Below, in pieces: positions 62,142 through 64,000 of a stretch of DNA of 64,000 nucleotides. Source of the DNA: Streptococcus sp. (GTDB lineage Bacteria; Bacillota; Bacilli; Lactobacillales; Streptococcaceae); NCBI GenBank assembly GCA_030527925.1, contig JAUMZW010000004.1, forward strand, positions 62,001-126,000. The letters are read 5' to 3'. The notes beneath the pieces are model-generated. The model had not been told where the DNA came from and ran no database searches. It saw only the letters and a program-made list of their open reading frames with translations. Position 1 is the stretch's first letter, and every line of letters begins with the position of its first letter. The translations under genes were made by a program, and so were the position numbers.

Positions 62142-63524
62142 TTATTGTACTTCTGAAATTTTACGTACATCAACAAATCGACCGGCTATAGCTGCCGCAG
62201 CTGCCATAGCTGGACTACATAAGTGTGTTCTTGAACCAAACCCCTGTCGATCCTCAAAGTTACGATTCGTTGTAGAAGCACAGTGAATACCTTTATCCAC
62301 CTTATCTTCATTCATCCCTAAACACATTGAACAACCTGGATCTCTCCACTCAAAACCTGCTTCTAAAAATATTTTATCTAATCCCATTTTTTCTGCTGCC
62401 CGTTTCACTGGCCTACTTCCAGGTACAACAATAGCTGTAACGTGGGGAGCAATATGCTTACCTTTTACATACTTAGCTGCTACTTCCAAATCACTAATCC
62501 TTGCATTTGTACATGAACCTAAAAAAATATATCCAATCTCGATATCTTCTATTTTTTGACCTGGCCTTAACCCCATATAACGATAAGCCCTCTCATCATT
62601 CATATCGCGTATTTCTGGAAAAACATCATCACATGATACACCCATTGCGGGTGTTGTCCCCCAAGTAACCATAGGAGCTAAATCTGATACATCCATTGTA
62701 ATTACTTTATCATAGACAGTATTCTTATCAGACACCAATGTCTTCCAATCTTCTACCGCAGATTCAAAATCTAATGGAGCACCTTCTCGCCCTTTGACAT
62801 AGTCATAAGTTATTTGATCTGGATTCATGATTCCTATTTTAGACCCAAATTCAATAGACATGTTACAAATGGTCATTCGCTCCTCCATATCAAGTGCATC
62901 AATAGCATCTCCTTGATACTCTACAACATGACCGACACCACAAGCAACTCCATATTTGGCAATCAAAGCTAATATATAATCTTTAGCGTAAACCCCTTTT
63001 TGAGGGACGCCTGTAAAATTCACCAACATACGCTTTGGTTTGACTTGCCAAATGGTTTGTGTTGCAAAAACATGCTCAACTTCACTTGTTCCAATTCCAA
63101 ATGCAATAGCTCCAAAAGCTCCATGTGTTGCTGTATGACTATCACCACAAACTATAAACTTCCCTGGTTGTGTATAGCCTAGTTCTGGTCCTATCATATG
63201 TACAATACCTTGATTTTCAGAACCGTGCGGAGCATATGGAACACCAAATTCTTTAACATTTCGTTCTAATGCATCCATTTGTGCTTTAGAAATCACATCT
63301 CTTATATCATATATATTGACTGTAGGTACATTATGATCAAAAGTTCCATAGGTTAAATCCGGCCTTCTAAGATTACGACCAGCTGCTCTTAAACCATCAA
63401 AAGCTTGGGGACTAGTTACTTCATGAATATAATGCTGATCAACATACATTAATTGTGGCTCACCTTCATTCCCCACAATGACATGACGTTCCCATAATTT
63501 ATCAAAAATCGATTTCCCACTCAT
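62142..63524 (-). CDS. leuC: 3-isopropylmalate dehydratase large subunit
   Basis: 460 residues of the aconitase family. [17 protein letters not shown] near 125-141, [10 protein letters not shown] (first cluster Cys) near 340-349, and GCSMCLGMN (other two cluster Cys) near 403-411 bind a [4Fe-4S] cluster. GGAG before the ATG at 63524. Confidence 0.96.
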   Translation of the reverse strand: MSGKSIFDKLWERHVIVGNEGEPQLMYVDQHYIHEVTSPQAFDGLRAAGRNLRRPDLTYGTFDHNVPTVNIYDIRDVISKAQMDALERNVKEFGVPYAPHGSENQGIVHMIGPELGYTQPGKFIVCGDSHTATHGAFGAIAFGIGTSEVEHVFATQTIWQVKPKRMLVNFTGVPQKGVYAKDYILALIAKYGVACGVGHVVEYQGDAIDALDMEERMTICNMSIEFGSKIGIMNPDQITYDYVKGREGAPLDFESAVEDWKTLVSDKNTVYDKVITMDVSDLAPMVTWGTTPAMGVSCDDVFPEIRDMNDERAYRYMGLRPGQKIEDIEIGYIFLGSCTNARISDLEVAAKYVKGKHIAPHVTAIVVPGSRPVKRAAEKMGLDKIFLEAGFEWRDPGCSMCLGMNEDKVDKGIHCASTTNRNFEDRQGFGSRTHLCSPAMAAAAAIAGRFVDVRKISEVQ

Positions 63525-63790
63525 TGTACACTCCAAACTACTATTAGACTTATTAGTACTAGTATTAAACTAAGCAACCATACCAACTTAAAATACCATT
63601 TTCTAATTTTATGGTGAAAAATATAAGCACTGAGAATTGCTCCAACACCACCACCAAAAAAACTCATCAGAATTAGTACTTTTTCAGGAACTCTTCTTCT
63701 TTTTTGATAAGCAAGTTGTTTATCATACCAATAATAATAAAAAGTAATCATATTCCAAATTAAAACTACTATTATAATATTTTTCATCAT
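63521..63790 (-). CDS. DUF1294 membrane protein within the leu operon
   Basis: 89 residues with three hydrophobic segments (about 3-21, 37-56, 66-86) and [16 protein letters not shown] between, the DUF1294 pattern (YsdA-like). Both ends overlap their neighbours by a few bases (ATGA). This position between leuB and leuC is common in streptococci. Start is 63790 or 63787. Confidence 0.85.
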   Translation of the reverse strand: MMKNIIIVVLIWNMITFYYYWYDKQLAYQKRRRVPEKVLILMSFFGGGVGAILSAYIFHHKIRKWYFKLVWLLSLILVLISLIVVWSVQ

Positions 63791-64000
63791 TTTAATATTT
63801 CAATAATCTTATAAGTCATTTCTTTAGTCATTGCTAAACCTCCTAAATCTCTTGTTACCACTCCATGTTCAATTACTTTTTCGACTGCTTGTTCAATCAA
63901 TAAAGCTGCATCTTCTTGATTAAAACTATCTCTAAACATCATAGCAACTGACAAAATCATACTGATAGGGTTAGCTATTCCTTGACCAGCAATATCAGGA
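63787..64000 (-). CDS. leuB: 3-isopropylmalate dehydrogenase, C-terminal part
   Basis: The last 70 codons of Leu[21 protein letters not shown], the conserved isopropylmalate/isocitrate dehydrogenase C-terminal block, ends in a TGA that overlaps the DUF1294 start. The rest lies beyond the window. Confidence 0.92.
   Translation of the reverse strand, partial: PDIAGQGIANPISMILSVAMMFRDSFNQEDAALLIEQAVEKVIEHGVVTRDLGGLAMTKEMTYKIIEILK

Noticed and set aside
1..64000. CRISPR array, rRNA or tRNA genes
   Set aside because: No regularly spaced repeats and no recognisable tRNA or rRNA sequence were seen.

Overview
The window comes from a low-GC Firmicute and is almost certainly Streptococcus. The evidence is the capsule/exopolysaccharide head operon cpsA-B-C-D next to a divergent LysR gene of the cpsY type, the run deoD-punA-deoB-rpiA beside mnmE, comEA-comEC, and leuB-DUF1294-leuC-leuD. 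Species cannot be fixed from this. The presence of leucine genes points away from strict auxotrophs such as S. agalactiae and is compatible with the salivarius/thermophilus or bovis groups.

Layout. 1-5720 is the start of a capsule/EPS operon on the minus strand: cpsA, cpsB, cpsC, cpsD, a short initiating sugar-phosphate transferase, a family-2 glycosyltransferase and a truncated flippase. 5736-51666 is a 45.9 kb integrative and conjugative element (ICE) of the TnGBS type. It carries an ISLre2-like DDE transposase instead of an integrase, a plasmid-like RepA_N/ParA module, and a complete set of type IV secretion genes. Its ends are imperfect inverted repeats (22 of the outer 27 bases identical), bounded by an 8-bp direct repeat CAAATTTA. 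It sits exactly 15 bp upstream of the -35 box of the cpsA promoter, so cpsY and cpsA, which were neighbours, are now 46 kb apart. 51675-64000 is chromosome again: cpsY, the purine nucleoside/pentose phosphate genes, mnmE, comEC-comEA, a YrdC-like gene and part of the leu operon.

How the ICE works. All but one of its genes read leftward. From right to left they are: a right-end block (DUF2786 protein, AEP-type primase, thiol protein, small proteins); a membrane/coiled-coil pair; a relaxosome operon (coiled-coil protein, oriT-like region, ribbon-helix-helix proteins, two nucleases, MobL-like relaxase); a 1777-residue polyvalent primase/ArdC-metallopeptidase protein; topoisomerase plus Clp-type ATPase; a pilin-VirB8-surface adhesin operon; SSB; a coupling-protein operon; VirB6/BRCT; VirB3-VirB4-peptidoglycan hydrolase; partition/replication; and the transposase. 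Seven of these operons start at nearly identical promoter/operator sequences, which implies one element-wide switch. A second AT-rich motif recurs in intergenic gaps and flanks the parA promoter.

Broken genes. Three genes carry a single lesion. The peptidoglycan hydrolase and the antigen I/II adhesin each have one in-frame stop, and comEC has a one-base shift in a run of nine T. The capsule promoter itself is intact. The main novel candidates are the seven-promoter regulon, a structured RNA gene at the left tip of the ICE, and a three-way-junction structure in the probable oriT.
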